Position numbers and translations under genes: made by a program. Positions 5,723-6,096 of a DNA stretch of 6,096 nt are shown here, piece by piece (the stretch's first letter is position 1; every line of letters begins with the position of its first letter). Source of the DNA: JBLHRE01 sp047625765 (GTDB taxonomy: Bacteria > Bacteroidota > Bacteroidia > Flavobacteriales > JBLHRE01); the NCBI GenBank assembly GCA_047625765.1, contig JBLHRE010000111.1, positions 1 to 6,096 of the forward strand, written 5' to 3'. The notes below the pieces were generated by a model. That model ran no database searches. It saw nothing but the letters and a program-made list of their open reading frames with translations, and was not told the origin of the DNA.

Positions 5723-6096
5723 ATGAAAACAGGTTACATCAAAATTGCACTTTGGCTTGTCATTTTTGTATTGGGATACTTCTTGGTACAATCAGTTATG
5801 GGTCCAATCAGATTTAACAAGGAGAAAGACAAACGCTACGCTGCTGTTATTTCTAATTTAGAAGATATTCGTAGTGCTCAATTGGCATACAAATCGGTGA
5901 ATGGAAACTACTCTTCCAATTTCGATCAATTAATCAACTTTACCGATACCGGTAGATTTGAAATTATTGAAAGAAAGGACACATCGTTTTTGGCTTATGA
6001 CAAAACGTATAGAACAAACCTTTTAAAAGATTCTACACTTATTAGAGTTTTAGGATATTTTGGAATACGTGACTCTTTATTTAAAGGAGTTGACGA
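5723..6096 (+). CDS. uncharacterised membrane-anchored protein (3' end outside the window)
   Basis: The frame is open from ATG at 5723 to the window end, 124 complete codons without a stop. I recognise it only as a conserved Bacteroidota protein of unknown function. It starts MKTGYIKIALWLVIFVLGYF, with one hydrophobic segment at about residues 6-26, then a charged RFNKEKDKRY (30-39) and the conserved-looking IRSAQLAYKSVNGNYSSNF (49-67), DQLINFTDTGRFEIIERKD (68-86) and RDSLF near the edge. The IR-AQ-AY-NG-Y pattern after a single N-terminal helix recalls type IV pilin-like proteins, but no prepilin-peptidase site (G-F-xxx-E) is present, so a true pilin is doubtful. An A-rich stretch lies before the start (ACGAAAAAATG) with no Shine-Dalgarno motif. 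It is transcribed away from the helicase. Confidence 0.85.
   Translation, partial: MKTGYIKIALWLVIFVLGYFLVQSVMGPIRFNKEKDKRYAAVISNLEDIRSAQLAYKSVNGNYSSNFDQLINFTDTGRFEIIERKDTSFLAYDKTYRTNLLKDSTLIRVLGYFGIRDSLFKGVD

Noticed and set aside
1..6096. CRISPR array, tRNA, insertion sequence, phage or defence cassette
   Set aside because: No tandem spaced repeats, cloverleaf, transposase or nuclease modules were seen on either strand; the helicase is a stand-alone RecD/Dda-like enzyme without nuclease partners.

Overview
The window comes from a member of the Bacteroidota, most likely Sphingobacteriales (Pedobacter-like). The phylum call rests on four points. The ribosomal proteins S6, S18 and L9 and the DnaX protein are of the Bacteroidota type. 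Four intergenic gaps or gene starts carry the phylum-specific -7 promoter box TAnnTTTG. Shine-Dalgarno sequences are largely absent. The haem-binding protein and the membrane-anchored protein at the right edge belong to families I know mainly from this phylum. The order-level call is only an impression from protein similarity.

Layout, left to right. (1) 2-337, +: the C-terminal end of a BaiN/HI0933-type flavoprotein, cut by the window edge. (2) 338-568: an intergenic stretch with a repeat-like remnant, a perfect 26-bp palindrome and a strong hairpin terminator. (3) 1675-569, -: the ribosomal protein operon rpsF-rpsR-rplI, read leftward from a near-consensus promoter with a short GC hairpin at the predicted 5' end of its mRNA. 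(4) 1953-3727, +: dnaX, split into two frames at a run of ten A. (5) 3741-4196, +: a small membrane-anchored protein with a CxxCH haem motif, 13 nt behind dnaX. (6) 5620-4193, -: a RecD/Dda-like SF1 helicase whose stop codon interlocks with that of the haem protein. (7) 5723 to the right edge, +: an uncharacterised membrane-anchored protein, divergent from the helicase.

The genes are mostly housekeeping: translation (S6, S18, L9), the replication clamp loader (DnaX) and a DNA helicase. I see no phage, transposon, CRISPR or defence module, and no convincing undescribed multi-gene system. The most interesting element is dnaX. Normal decoding gives a 375-residue gamma-like protein that stops just after an A10 run. 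The conserved tau tail lies in the -1 frame, open without a stop to 3724, and the third frame stops immediately after the run. Production of about 591-residue tau therefore needs -1 ribosomal frameshifting or RNA polymerase slippage, the reverse of the E. coli arrangement, unless the A-run length is a sequencing error.
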